From Auanema rhodensis (Eukaryota > Nematoda > Chromadorea > Rhabditida > Rhabditidae): DNA of 64,000 bases. The notes beneath the pieces are model-generated. The model did not search any database and had not been told where the DNA came from. It worked only from the letters and a program-made list of their open reading frames with translations. The translations under genes and the position numbers were made by a program. Position 1 is the first letter of the stretch, and every line of letters begins with the position of its first letter. The stretch covers positions 15,252,001-15,316,000 of the forward strand of contig OZ059897.1 in assembly GCA_964057225.1 (NCBI GenBank). Direction: 5' to 3'. Shown here one piece after another: positions 51,081-63,629 of this stretch.

Positions 51081-54000
51081 TTCATTCTTTTTGACTTTCT
51101 TTCAAGAAAGCAATCAAAAGAAAAACGCCGAATTGGTTGACAATAATGGAAAAGAGCTCATTTGATTCCATTGAAAAGCTATTTCATGTAATTACTTGCT
51201 CTCTATTGCATTTATTTTTAACACAAAACTTGACATTCTTGCAAGAATTGCTTAAGCGACTGAAATTATACTGCCTCAAATCATTAGACTTCTTATATCG
51301 GCTATATTAACATGAAATAAACAAAAATATTTGTAAATTATATAAACGCATTCAGTATTCTTCTATATATCCCTATGTTGAATATATACAAATTACTTGC
51401 CTGGTAAGAAAAATCCTATAACATCCCCATTCCAATCAGAGACTGATAAAGCATTTGATATTCGTCTTTTATATCCAAAAATAGATGAAATGAACGGAGG
51501 AAAAATAGAACATATATTAAATGGTGGTCGATTCTCAGATAACATTAGTACTCGACGTCCTGTAATTATGTCAAGTTGAAAGTAAGTTCAAGTCTTCAGC
51601 GAAAGAAATATTTTCACATATCTTATATCCTCATTAGTTTGTATCATCTTTTATCCATATATACATATATACTTACCGTATGACTCAACAATCCATACTG
51701 GAGAAGCACAGCAGACATGCTCAGCCCATACATCTAGTAAAGGAAAATCAGCGGAATCCGTTATCTGAAATCATAATATATTTCTATGTCCCTCGACAAT
51801 ATTCTGACAATATGCCAAATGATTTTAATTTATTTCAATAAAATTTTGTAGTCGGCTCTCTTTTAGTCAAATTTACGAATCGAGATAAATTTAAAAAGAA
51901 GTCTGAACTAGTGAACGTTCCGATAATGTTAAGTTTAGCAAGAAGACGAAACATTAAAAATGATGCTGTCAAGTTGGAACGAACAATTTACAGCATATTC
52001 CAGTTAGAGATATTGACTTTTAGCAGCTTTTGGATCACATCACTTATATGTAATTTTAGTTTAGACTTTCAGACGAATGTCCCTTGAGAAAGTGAAGAAT
52101 GAAAGAAGAAAGTGAGAGAACCATATATTAGCCTAACGAGAAGCTTATTGCTAAAATGGCTGAGAGACTTATAAAAACTGTCATATGATAAGTTTAAATA
52201 AAGAATTTGAAATTTACAATGTATACACAACATATGCTTCATTTCTTTCATTGTTCCCCGTAATTCTTTTTTGAAAAAAAGGGTGAAAGGTAATATTTTG
52301 CTCTTGTTGGTCAAACCTTGACAATAACTGATGTGACAACTGCTGTCATACATAGGTTAGTTTGCCGGACAACAGGAAGACGGATGAGTGAGTAGGCATA
52401 TGTTTAAGAAAGCTTCAAAAATCGGACAAATAATATCCAGCAGAACACAAAAAAAAGAAAGAAAAGCTTCCTTTCAATCAAAACTATAAGCGAAGATTAG
52501 ATTAAATGTGCTGGTAAACATTCATTTGGAAGATTTGGTGGGATGGAAGAATAAATTTTTACTTAAGATATAAGTCTTTTATAAAACTTTCTTATACCAA
52601 AGTGAGTAAAAACTAAGTTTTCATCTTCTTGAATTCATAAAAGAGAAAATTTGTATGTTGAAGCCTATTTTTAGAAGCAATTTGACTGACTAGTTCAATA
52701 TAGATGATCATTACAAAGGAAATTACATGTGGCCGATTTGATATATTTAAAACTCAAAAAGCATTTAGATTCAATAATTTGCTTATGTATTTTATTATTT
52801 TTGTCAAAGAGAATGGTTTTCAATTTCAATTAGGCAAGAATACCTTTGAGTTTAAAGTTTTGCAACCAATGATGTTGCTTCATTTTCCCTTCTCTACTTT
52901 TGAAGAGTTGGAACATTTTTTCAAGGAAACAAAAGCATACCCCTGAGAGTAAAAAGAAATGCTTCAAAGCTTGAAATAGAAAGAACGTGGGATAGAATGA
53001 GAAAAAGGGTTAGATAACTGAAATGATGATGATGAGGATGATGAGCATTTGTCAATGCATTTAGAAACTTGTCGTCATATAGAAGGCATGATGATATGGG
53101 ATATCAGATGAACATAAAGAATAAAGAGTAGACATTTAAAAAAAGTTATTTTGTTCTTTTAACTACGAAAATATTTTCTAATATAAGGACAACATATGAA
53201 GTTTCTATTTGAATTTTATAAAATAAAATATTCTCTAAACATTCATATACAAATTTCTAAATTTGTTTTCTTTTCTGATCAAAATTAATAATTTTATACT
53301 ATAAAGAGAAAACTTTGAAAGAATAAAATGAAAAGAATAGAATACATAAGTGCAAGTGGACACTTGAGGGATAAAAGCAAAATCATTGAATAAAAAAAGA
53401 AAATTCGTAAATTCATATATACCAAATAATCGATTTAGCCGAAAAAAAAGTTTTTTTGCCCCTCTTCTTAACAAATTTCCAAAAGTAGCAGCATTAAGAA
53501 CATTTTTTCGAATCATTTCTTCATATAATTAGGTAGTGTTCGAATGTTCTATCTGCATTATCTTTAATGAGTTCATGTAATGATGACCAACTCAAGGATT
53601 AGCCTCTAAAACTAAATTACATGGTGGAAGCTAAGAAACAATAAATCGGTTTTTGTTCCGTTTGGCAATAAACTATTCAGAAATAGCATTGTTTTACGAG
53701 AGAAAAAGCTTTTAGATAGGATTGACGAATTTCGTAAGCTAATTTCCAAGCAAAAGCTTTGATTTTAAACAAATATCTTTGCCATCATCATTTTACAGCA
53801 TCACAATATCTTTATATAGTTAATTTCATTTAAAAATTAATTTTTATATTTAAATGAAATATTAGTTATGAATATTATCTAATTTGTTTATATATATTAA
53901 ATTCATAATATGACATAGATATTATTTGAATAAGTTAAAAAGCAAATGAAGCCAGTTACATCATTGAATCTGCTCACCCTCTCTTTCCAATTTTAAAACT

Positions 54001-55596
54001 TGTCTCAGAAACAGCTTTTACCCTTGACATGTTTACTGAGCAATATCGCAGCAAATCTTGCGGTTGTTGCTCCACTAATCGGTGCGATCTTTTCAAGCAT
54101 ATTCTAATATGTCGTCATGGGTCAAGCTTCTGATTTTGTTGCAACTGAATCATTATTTGGGTCGTTGCCAAATATAGGCAAAGATGCAGAAATATCTTGG
54201 AAATGTACAGTGGTCAATGTTTCTCTTAATATCCTCGTCATCTGACGAGATTACATACTTTCATGACAATGTTTGAATATTAACAGATTTCCCTTTTAGA
54301 ATGACTTTCTGACACTTTCTTTCGGGTAAAAGATCAAGCAGGAAAAACTTAAATATCGGGCATTGAAGTTCAGTTTTAGTGCTCTTACAATTGTTCAAAT
54401 AGACCACAAAATGACGACAAAACATTTCAAAGAAAAGGTGGAAAAAAAGTTGAAACTTAAGTGGAAACATGATAATAATTGGAAGAAAAGATGAAATGAA
54501 TAGAACATTGTGAACAAAAAATGATGAAAATGCTGTATATAGTTGTTTGAAAATAATAAAATTCATACCTGCATTTCATATCCAGTATGTTGAATTTTGA
54601 AATTCCCAGAATTTGATAGAAAGAATAAAACTTGGCTTTTCGATGGGATTAGATAACTAGCGCTGTTTTTAGAAAATGACTGAGCAATTTCATCATCTAT
54701 ATCTGTTTCTTCTCCACCACCACCACCGTTTTCTTCATGTAAACCATGAAACTGAATAGATAAAAGTTATTGAAATGATAAAAATGTTCTTGAATACTAA
54801 CCATTAAAACCTTTTCTCCATCGCCTGATTGAGCATTAGCTGATATGAATTCATTTGGGGGAGGGGGATAAGTCTCAGTACAATCCGAATATCTGAAAGA
54901 GATAGAATAATAACGAAAAAGTTGTTAAAGTTGAGCAAAAAAGTTATAAAAGTTGGACAACAACTTAAATTTTAAACATTTTTTTATCGATGCCCTGCAT
55001 GGTTTCAGTTTTTTTCGCCCCCGGCTTAGATAATTGAGAGAAAAGAGAAGATGTGTCTCCTACAATCGATGCCCCGGAAAAACTTTCCGGGTTTTCAACC
55101 AATTGTGAACAAATTGATCTAGAAGACCATGCAAGAGGTCAAAGTTGAAAAACTTAATTCAAAAAACGGAGTGCTGATCAAGAAAAGGCAAAAGAGAGAA
55201 TAGACTGTGAAATAATTTGTATTGAAAACAAGTGAAATACCTCGGATTGTACTGGTGAAAACCATTGGATTCCAAAACATTCCCATTTGTTGTAGACGTT
55301 TTACCATTCGACTTTGTTGGCACAGGTAAATGCTCGCAAAATTCAGAAGATGTTGACGGTTCCATTAGTGGCCGCCTATGTTATTTAGGATTATTCTGTA
55401 CTAAACATGTACAAAACAATTTAAAACCTTGTAGAATTTGAAAAAAAATATTGTCAAAGAAAGAATTTTGCAAAAGGGTTTGACAAATTTACCTCAATAT
55501 CACATCGTTTGCCTGTTCATTCTGACGTAACCTATTCACGGATAAAGGCTCTCCTTTGAATGAGCGCATACTAACGGCTACTCCACCGTTTTCCAT
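50285..55596 (-). CDS. Unrecognised 282-aa protein, possible tubby-like (scramblase/LURP) domain
   Basis: Seven exons on the minus strand: 55596-55493, 55375-55241, 54892-54802, 54751-54569, 51764-51677, 50582-50513, 50462-50285; phases agree throughout. The N-terminal 120 residues are low-complexity and probably disordered (MENGGVAVSMRSFKGEPL, then Ser/Thr/Asn-rich and EENGGGGGEETD). The C-terminal 160 residues look folded: QVLFFLSNSGNFKIQ, LLDVWAEHVCCASPVWIVES, WKCVLESNGREIARIDAG and FQLKLLTLTALAKAIGR. The last two segments, a strand ending in GREIARIDAG followed by a hydrophobic helix, recall the end of tubby-like/scramblase/LURP domains, but I cannot confirm this. There is no signal peptide or transmembrane segment. 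Intron 4 is 2.8 kb and intron 5 about 1.1 kb, while the others are short. Confidence 0.72.
51015..51082. repeat. (CT)n microsatellite
   Basis: About 68 bp of nearly perfect CT dinucleotide repeat with one CCC interruption. It lies inside the fifth intron of the minus-strand gene 50285-55596 (so GA on the transcript). Confidence 0.95.
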
Positions 55597-56336
55597 TCAA
55601 AGAATCTCAAAAAATATGAATGTAATAGGTTTTTAAAGCAAAAAATGAAGCTAAAAGGAGGGAGAAGAGAGAAAAAATAGAAGAAAAGATATTTGTTTTC
55701 TATGGGATCAAATGCAGATATGAGAATAGCATAGACAAAATTGAATAGAAGTAACGATGTTTAGAAGTTAGAAAACGTACTATTGCTATCTACCTCTTTC
55801 CATTTTTCATCTCTCTTGTTCTCTCTCTGTTTTCTTTTTTTTTCATTCACTCAGCTCTTAAATTAGTAAGCAATAGTAGTTTTGGAATAGATTATAATAG
55901 TAAAAATAATAAAGCAAGCATGAAAAGATGAACATGAACAAGAAGAAGAGATGGGCAGAGCGAGAAATTTGAAAAATAAAGGAAAGAAAGAATAAATGAA
56001 TCATATTAAATGAGAAAAATAAAGAGGGACATTCTATGAAATGGACAAGATGACATCAGTAGTGAAAAGCAATAGGGGGTAAAACTTGAGTTTAACAAGC
56101 TTGACTGACAAGGTGAGATAGGTCTATGAATGCAGTGATAAGCGCATGATGGGTGAACGAGAGTCATCTGGATTTGAAATCTGTTGCCATGGCATGAAAA
56201 AAAACGTGTAAAGGACTGGTCAAAAAACTCTGAAAAGTGGTCATGCTGTCCGATACGACAGAAGAACTCATTAATTATTCACTTACTTCTGTTCATTCAC
56301 AGCTTCTTCTTGAGAAAGTGGAAGAAAAACTGAGAA

Positions 56337-56383
56337 ATGAAAGAGAGAGAGATAGAGATAGAGAGAGAGATAGAGGTAGAGAG

Positions 56384-56424
<41 letters not shown>

Positions 56425-56455
56425 GAGAGAGAGAGACTGAGAGAGAGAGAAAAAA
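56337..56455. repeat. (GA)n microsatellite
   Basis: An interrupted GA dinucleotide tract (GAGAGATAGAGATAGAGAGAG and longer runs). It creates spurious Arg/Glu-rich and Ser/Leu-rich open frames on the two strands. Confidence 0.93.
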
Positions 56456-58444
56456 AGTAAAAGAAAGAGGAGAAATGACGGTTGGATGAGAATTGAGAGA
56501 GGAAGACGAGAAGAAGACAGTGAATGAACTGGACGCAAAATGAGAGGAGAGGACCTTAAAGAATATGAAGACGACGAGCATGATGAAGATTTTGTTTATG
56601 CAACGAAAAAAGAAAATCAATATTCACACTTTGAATAGTGAACAGATTGTAATTTTGACTGCCCTGAAGCAACGTAGGAAGAAGAAACAGAAAGAAGACA
56701 ATAAGCCTCAAACATTTAATGAAATCTGTTGAAATGAATTCAATGTTGAGTACGTATTCCTGAAAAATAGACTCAAAACTTACTTTCTGAGCTTCAAGCA
56801 TACACCTGAAGTATTGTTTTTTGGGTTATTATTAACTTAAACGGAAAGTCGGAAAGGAAAAATACATATGAAGTTAATCCATCGGCTTGATGAAAAGATG
56901 ATTGTAACAATGACGGTGTCGATCATTGGTGAGTGACGAGCAACCAGAAATAAGCATGAACAGGGAGTGATGATAGAGATGAGGAGAAGAAAATGCTAAA
57001 CAAGTATTAACAGGTTACATTGAAAGGAAATTAGCTTTTGAGCTTGGAAAAAGAATAAATCAATATCCTGTTTATCTTCTTCTAGGCATCTAGAGGACAG
57101 ACATAAGAGTAAATAGAGTGAAATCGAAACTACATTATTGGAATGACTAGAAGGCAACAACGGAGAACAATTTTCCATCAGATGTACACATGAAGGAATG
57201 GAGCTTGAAGAGCTCGAGGACGAGATATAACATACATGAACGATAGCAAGAGAGAGGGAAAGAGAGGTATGTGGATAGAGAGGGAGTTATAATTGACGGA
57301 GCTTGAGAGAATAAAGAAAACATACAGAGGCTGAGTGACGGAAAAAGTAGGTTGTCGTCGAAACAAAGAAGACAAGAAGAATTGCGACGACAATTTGGAT
57401 ACGCTATCGTCTCAATGTCTGTTGCTTGTGCAAGTCACGAGAAATATTTGGAATATCTCATGAGAATCAAGTTATTATCATATATAAGATATATTTTGTA
57501 TGAAGTTATATACTAATTAAGCTTATCTATATTAACTATATCAGATGTATATTCGAATTTTATACTGTCTTAGTTCATTCATCAAATTAAAACATTTGAT
57601 TGGTATATGGACTTATAAATTGATATTTGAAAAGGTAAAAGTTCTCAAAATGATGAAAAAAGGTGAAACTTGACAAGTTTCATTAGACATTGAGTTTAGT
57701 TTTGCATGCATGACTGAAAAAATGAATTATATTTCAATTGGAGGGTTTAGTTAGTATAGTTTATGAGTGACGAGAAGTCATAAATAACTCGTTGATGGAA
57801 TAATAGTTGAAACAGTAGTTAGTAATGAAAAATATACAAATAAAATCTCATGTACATAGAGTTATATCAATTATAATAATGATATATGACTTTAAGCGTT
57901 TGGAAAAATGGACAGCTTGGGGACTAACTGTTTTTGACGATGCCCGCTTTCTCAAACCCATTTAGTACATATCCGGGAGGTCTTGCAGACAGAACTGGAG
58001 GAGAATGGTTAATAAATAGAGAAAGAGAATGATTGGGTAAGGGACTCTGCGAACAAGGTTAAAGAGGGAGAGATAAAGAGACGAAAAGAGAACAAGACGT
58101 AGAGAGAAAGCTGGATGAGAGCAGATGGGTCGACTGGCAACCATCTGGCTCAGCTGAGTCGAATGCTAGGGTCTGGGGATGTGAGTGGAGAAAGGAGAGA
58201 GAGGGGAGGAGTCGAGTTTAGTATTTCTCTCTCCTTCGTTTCCGCCATCCCTCTGTATGACTGCTTTAGGCTATTTGTATGGTCAGCTATGGCATAGCTT
58301 GTCAGATCGTTTCAGATTTTTCAAATTGGTGAAAACGACGTTATGCCTGTCGGGCATATTAATGTTTAGAGAAAGAAGGAGAAGAATGGAGAAAGAAAAA
58401 GAAATGTTTAGTTATATACATAAATGGAAAAAGAAAAAGTAGAA

Positions 58445-58490
58445 GTGAGAGAGAGTGAGATAGAAAGAGATAGAGAGAGAGAGAGAGATT
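58445..58490. repeat. Short GA-rich repeat
   Basis: AGAGAGAGTGAGATAGAAAGAGATAGAGAGAGAGAGAGAT-type tract, part of the same purine-rich region. Confidence 0.8.
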
Positions 58491-58897
58491 GAACGAGTTG
58501 ATGAGCGTAGGATGTGCCTTACAGACATAGCAATAAGCTTGATCCCATACTTATGTGATGAAAATTGAAGTTGTAATATGGATGGCTAAAAAATTTAAGA
58601 ATGAAAAATTCTTTATAAAATCTTTTGAAAAGAAGAAGAAATAAATTAATTTTCTGTCAGCCTGGATTTCATTCGAAAATATGTGTATTGTGTTGTGAGC
58701 TGAGAAAAAGAGTTATAGCTTGAAAAAAAGAAAATAATATAATATTAAACAAAATAACTATCAACTTAATATATTTATAACGTATAGTATATAAATAATA
58801 TTAAAACTAATCGATAATACATTTATATATTTAAGAAAAACCATGTAGGTTTGTTATTGTTATTATGTATTGAACCAAATGTGCCCAAATTTGTATG

Positions 58898-58926
58898 TAA
58901 ATAATAATAATAATAATAATATTATT
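58898..58926. repeat. (AAT)n trinucleotide repeat
   Basis: Seven or more copies of AAT in tandem, followed by ATTATTATAAATATAT. Confidence 0.85.
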
Positions 58927-59328
58927 ATAAATATATGAAAATTAATAAAGAATTTTGATTATATAAATATAAATAATTTTTATTTCCTAGAAATATATTT
59001 TTCTTAAACTTTTTTTTTATAAGATATAAAAATAATATCTTGAAAGTAGTAATAAGTTAGCTTCTTTACAATTGCTCTTTGTTCATTTAATTTTTTTATC
59101 TTCAATAATAATTTTGAATTTGAGCAATAAAAAAAAATATTTATGAAAATACTCTTATAAATAATGAAGATATAAAAAAGAAATTAAAAAAAGTTATAAG
59201 AAAACAAGTTGGATTGTTTGAATGAATCAACAACAACTTACTTTCATATAGCATAAAGAATTTGAATACGTGAGTAATTCACGTGGCCTACATATGCTCT
59301 TCATATATTATTTAAATTAAATAAAAAG

Positions 59329-59352
59329 AAATATATATATATATATATATAT
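59329..59352. repeat. (AT)n microsatellite
   Basis: Ten or more AT dinucleotides in a row, in very AT-rich flanks. A similar shorter AT tract lies at 50692-50710. Confidence 0.85.
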
Positions 59353-59778
59353 TATTATTATATGTTATGTTATATGTTAATTTTTATAAATTTGAATAAT
59401 ATCTATATATTCTATGTACATATGTTTATTAAACTATATATTATAATATCTAAATAAATATATATTTTGATAATTAGTTAATGTCAACATTAGTTTTGTT
59501 TAATATTTTATGAAATTATTATAATAAAACAAACTATTGTATAGTTCTTTTCGAAAATTGATAACAGAATACAACTGCAGCAAATAAAATGTGCAATGTT
59601 CAAACTTTTAAACTTGAAATTTGTATGAAACTCATTCAAAAAAAATGTTATCTTTTCTTTTTACAATTAGTTTTATGTATTTCGTATAGATTGTGTTTCT
59701 AATAATGATCACGTTCTGATAACAGAAACCTTCAAAAGCATCAAGAAAAGATACTAATTGATTTGATCACTTCAGAAT

Positions 59779-60803
59779 ATGTTTGTTCTCATACTTTCTA
59801 TAAGTATTTGGAGCTTTTGTGTGAGTTTTCTATTTAAATTTGAATAACAATTTACAGAAAAAAAAAACTATTTTTTCGTTGTTTCAGTCAGCTCAATATT
59901 ACAGTCTTGATTTTTCCCAGCCTGCTACATTGAGCCAATTTGAAGCATTAAAAAAAAGCGGATATAACAATTCAGCATTAAGGTAGAAAACATTTGAAAA
60001 CCTCAGATAGTTGGAGTTATTGAATAAAAAAATTTATATTTTAGAGCATTCGCACCAATAGGTAAAGGACAATTTGATCAAAATGTATGTAATAATATAA
60101 AAATAGCTAAAGAAGGTATATTTTCAATTATATTATAAGATATACATGATATATTCTTCATTTTTAAGCAAATCTAATATCTATGATCTACATGACTCCA
60201 CTACCAAAAGAGGATCCTGTAGCTCAAGTAAAAATAATGAATGATGGTTTAAAGGGCTGTAATCTTGTTTTCCACAAATTTTGGTTACAGGTATTACAAT
60301 ATTAATATAATATATAATTATAATTATAGGTTGTGAGACCTGCAGAATGGTTAGAAAAGGATATGAATGTCGCATTCATCAAAACCATCATTTCTGAAGC
60401 AATTACTGTATACTTCAACTCATAAGCTTTGATTAATCGGGATAATATATTTTAGAAGTTTCACCAGGTTGTAGGTATATACACTAGTCCTTCTGATTGG
60501 GAAAAAATTACTGGGGGAATTAATATTACTCATATTTCCGGATATGATCATCCATTATGGTAAATTATATAATATATTAATTATAAAGAGGAATTATTAA
60601 ATTTTGAGGTATTTTGATGGTAATTCAAATTCTAATTTCAATGATTTTGTGTCGTTTGGAGGATGGAGAGCTCCAATTATGAAGCAAACTCGACAAAGTC
60701 GCACAGTTGAAGGCATAGCTGCTAATATGTAAGATTAAACATTTTAAATATTTACGAAATTAACTTCTTTTTCAGTAACATATATGCTGCACTTTTCCAT
60801 TAG
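59779..60803 (+). CDS. LYS-type GH25 lysozyme relative, likely catalytically inactive
   Basis: Eight exons give 219 aa: 59779-59820, 59888-59982, 60045-60115, 60169-60290, 60330-60407, 60456-60559, 60609-60728, 60776-60803. A signal peptide (MFVLILSISIWSFCSA) is followed by YSLDFSQPATLSQFEALKKS, the start of the protist/nematode GH25 fold seen in C. elegans LYS proteins. Later blocks are VVGIYTSPSDWEKITGG, DHPLWYFDGN and FGGWRAPIMKQ, matching LYS IGIYTNYYNW, LPLWWANYN and FGGWTSP. The family's catalytic D-x-E, normally in WLDIE, is WLQVV here (codons ending 60290 and starting 60330), and the usual C-terminal D-x-N-Y is missing. The N-terminal Asp is retained. The protein is probably secreted, but hydrolysis of peptidoglycan is unlikely unless another residue substitutes. 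The ORF is intact, so this does not look like a pseudogene. Confidence 0.85.
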
Positions 60804-61236
60804 AACATAAGTATTATGATTATATATATGTTCATATATAAATATATTTTTGTTTTTTATTTTATTTTATTTCTTTTCATTATTGATAAATCGAATTGTA
60901 AATTAGTTATTTACGTGACAAGTGACGTAAATAATGAAAAAGAAATGAAAAATTAACATAAAATTTTGAAAAAAAAGAAAAAAGTTTCATTTTGAAAATG
61001 TTATTTGGAGAAAACGGTTGTGTTTCTTAAATATTTAAAAATTTAATAAAAATACATTTATTATAAAACAACTATATATACAACATAGTAATATACATAT
61101 ATAAACTAACAATTCAAACTAATAAAGTTATTCTATACTATACAACGGAAACACATAAGTTAAAACACCCGTATAGTAATGGAACGTCATGGTAAAAGCA
61201 AATATTTACAGGACTAACGAGGTAAATCATTAAAAC
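60804..61236. other. Convergent intergenic gap
   Basis: About 430 bp of AT-rich DNA between the lysozyme (plus) and HSP70 (minus) 3' ends, likely the two 3' UTRs. No other feature is seen. Confidence 0.5.
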
Positions 61237-63349
61237 TTAGTCGACTTCTTCGACTGTTGGTCCACTGGATGGATGATTTCCTGGTGAGAAGCCTGTGTTG
61301 GTCTGTTGGTTACCACAAGACTGTGATCCAGCTTGATGAATCTTAGCCATGATAGATTGGCAAATCTGTTCCAACTCCTTCTGCTTGTGCTCATATTCAT
61401 CAACCTCAGCAGTTTGGTTAGAATCAATCCATCTGATTGTGTCATCACAAGCTGCTCGTGCTCGATTACGATCCTCAGAAGACAACTTGTTTGCATGCTC
61501 ATCTAGTGCTTGAGTTATCTGGAAAGAAAGAATATAAGATCAATTCAACTATATGATATAAGTTAACTTACTTGATAAGTATAGGATTCCAACTTGTTAC
61601 GAGCGGTCGTACGATTACGGGTCATGTTGTCTTCATGCTCAAACTTCTTCGCATCACTCAGCATGCGTTCAATCTCAGCTTGACTCAGACGTCCTTTCTC
61701 GTTCTTGATGGTGATTTGATTGCGTTTTCCGGTAGACTTGTCCTCAGCGCTGACGTTCAGGATTCCGTTAGCATCGACGTTGAAGGTTACTTCGATCTGA
61801 GGAACACCTCTTGGAGCAGGAGGGATTCCAGAAAGCTCAAACAATCCCAGACTGTGGTTGTCACGAGTCATAGCACGTTCTCCTTCGAATACTTGAATAG
61901 TGACTCCAGGTTGATTATCAGAATAGGTTGAAAAGATCTTGCTAGATTTGGTAGGAATACGAGTGTTTCGTTCGATGATGTTGGTCATAATTCCTCCAGC
62001 AGTTTCGATACCAAGACTCAATGGAGCTACATCGACCAGGAGCACATCCTTTATTCCTTGATCTTGAATTCCGGAGAGCACAGCAGCTTGAACGGCAGCT
62101 CCATAAGCGACAGCCTCATCAGGATTGATTGAACAATTGAGTTCACGACCGTTGAAGAAGTCTCGAAGAAGCTTCTGTACTCGAGGAATGCGAGTTGATC
62201 CTCCAACGAGTACAATCTCGTGAATCTTGGATTTATCCAACTTGGCATCTGATAAGGCTCTTTCCACGGAATCTAAGGTTGAGCGGAACAAGTCGTTGCA
62301 AAGTTCTTCGAATCGTGCTCTGGTTAGAGTAGAGCAGAAGTCGATGCCTTCATATAGGGAATCAACTTCAACAATGGCTTCAACAGAGCTCGAAAGAGTT
62401 CTCTTGGCACGTTCGCAGGCAGTACGAAGTCTTCTGAGAGCTCGAGGATTCGAAGTGATGTCCTTGTTGTGTTTTCTCTTGAATTCAGCGACAAAGTGTT
62501 GAAGAAGTCTCTGATCAAAGTCTTCTCCTCCAAGATGGGTGTTTCCGGAAGTTGAGAGAACTTCAAAGAGGGATCCCTCGCAAATCTGGAGAATGGAGAC
62601 ATCGAAAGTTCCACCTCCGAGATCAAAGATGAGGACGTTGCGGTCTCCATCCATGCTCTTATCCAAGCCATAAGCAAGAGCAGCAGCTGTTGGTTCATTC
62701 ACGATCCTGATAGCATTTAAACCAGCGATGGTAGCAGCATCCTTAGTTGCCTGACGTTGACTGTCATTGAAGTAGGCTGGAACGGTGATAACAGCATCTC
62801 TCACAGAGTGTCCAAGATATGTTTCAGCAGTTTCTTTCATCTTAGTGAGGACCATGGCAGAGATTTCTTCAGGATTAAATTGGCGTTTCTCAGCCTTATA
62901 TTCAACCTAAAACATAGAAATCAGTCGCGTTCATTGAAAATGAGTAAAATTGAAAAGAAAATTGGAAAGTCTGAATTTACTTACCTCTATTACTGGTTTT
63001 CCACCTTTGTTTTTAACAGCGAACGGCAAATTCTTGAGATCATCTTGGATTTGAGAATCATTGAATTGGCGACCAATCAATCGCTTTGCATCGAATACAG
63101 TACCCTGTGGATTACGGGCAGCTTGGTCCTTGGCTCCGTCACCAACTAATCGTTCAGAATCAGTGAAAGCTACATATGAGGGAGTGGTCTTATTTCCTTG
63201 ATCATTAGCTATGATTTCAACCTAAACAATCAAATTGAAATTTAAAGTTCATAAACTAAGAAAATTCAACTTACTTTTCCGTTTTGATAGACGGCTACAC
63301 AAGAATAGGTAGTCCCAAGATCAATTCCAATGGCTTTTGATGTCGACAT
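61237..63349 (-). CDS. Cytosolic HSP70 chaperone
   Basis: Four exons (63349-63275, 63221-62985, 62906-61572, 61518-61237) give 642 aa, the normal length. HSP70 signatures are [26 protein letters not shown] and [17 protein letters not shown]. The C-terminus PTVEEVD is the cytosolic form that binds TPR co-chaperones, with no signal peptide or KDEL. The nucleotide-binding and substrate-binding domains are complete, and the C-terminus has a Gly/Asn/Gln-rich stretch before EEVD. It folds and protects proteins, cycling with J-domain proteins and exchange factors. The upstream DNA carries heat-shock elements and a TATA box, so expression is probably stress-induced even though the gene has introns (many strongly inducible hsp70 genes lack them). 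An alternative is the constitutive HSC70 type with added stress control. Confidence 0.97.
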
Positions 63350-63469
63350 TTTGGAATATCAATTGAATATAAAGAGTAAATGATAATAGTTTTGAATAGC
63401 AGTTGTAGAATGTAGATATCAGATAATTTTCTGAGATTCTGGGGTGCTGAATGATTGAACCACGGTTCT

Positions 63470-63478
63470 TATATATCA
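63470..63478 (-). promoter_or_regulatory. TATA box of HSP70
   Basis: The minus strand reads GATATATAAG, about 120 bp upstream of the HSP70 ATG and between it and the heat-shock elements, a suitable position for the core promoter. Confidence 0.6.
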
Positions 63479-63501
63479 AAATTGGAGAATTATCGCGCTC
63501 T

Positions 63502-63514
63502 TTCGCGAAAGTTC
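63502..63514. promoter_or_regulatory. Heat-shock element (three perfect units)
   Basis: TTCGCGAAAGTTC has three alternating units, TTC-nn-GAA-nn-TTC, the exact HSF1 consensus. It lies about 25 bp upstream of the TATA box of the HSP70 gene. Confidence 0.85.
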
Positions 63515-63590
63515 TTCTGCGCTCTCTCATAAGCACACACTCTCTCGCACTTATCTAACATGACTCAGCCACAACAACAAGATGATGCTA

Positions 63591-63623
63591 GAAATTTCTC
63601 GGTCATTCTAGCTTATTCAAGAA
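63591..63623. promoter_or_regulatory. Second heat-shock element cluster
   Basis: GAA-at-TTC at 63591-63598, then TTC at 63606-63608 and TTC-aa-GAA at 63616-63623, all on the 5-bp HSE grid or close to it. About 250 bp upstream of the HSP70 start codon; together with the element at 63502 this forms a plausible HSF array. Confidence 0.65.
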
Positions 63624-63629
63624 TCTTTT

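Larger units (their letters stand above)
55597..59778. other. Gene-free region with purine-rich repeats
   Basis: About 4.2 kb upstream of the 50285-55596 gene (minus) and upstream of the lysozyme gene (plus). The plus strand is strongly A/G-biased from about 55640 to 58500, then becomes extremely AT-rich with AAT and AT repeats. Open frames in it are products of simple repeats. I found no gene, tRNA or transposon. Confidence 0.55.

Noticed and set aside
52704-52946. 80-aa plus-strand frame in the 2.8-kb intron
   Set aside because: Phe/Lys-rich, no family, no transcript signals; treated as chance.
56237-56620. Arg/Glu- and Ser/Leu-rich frames over the GA repeat
   Set aside because: Direct translation of a dinucleotide repeat.
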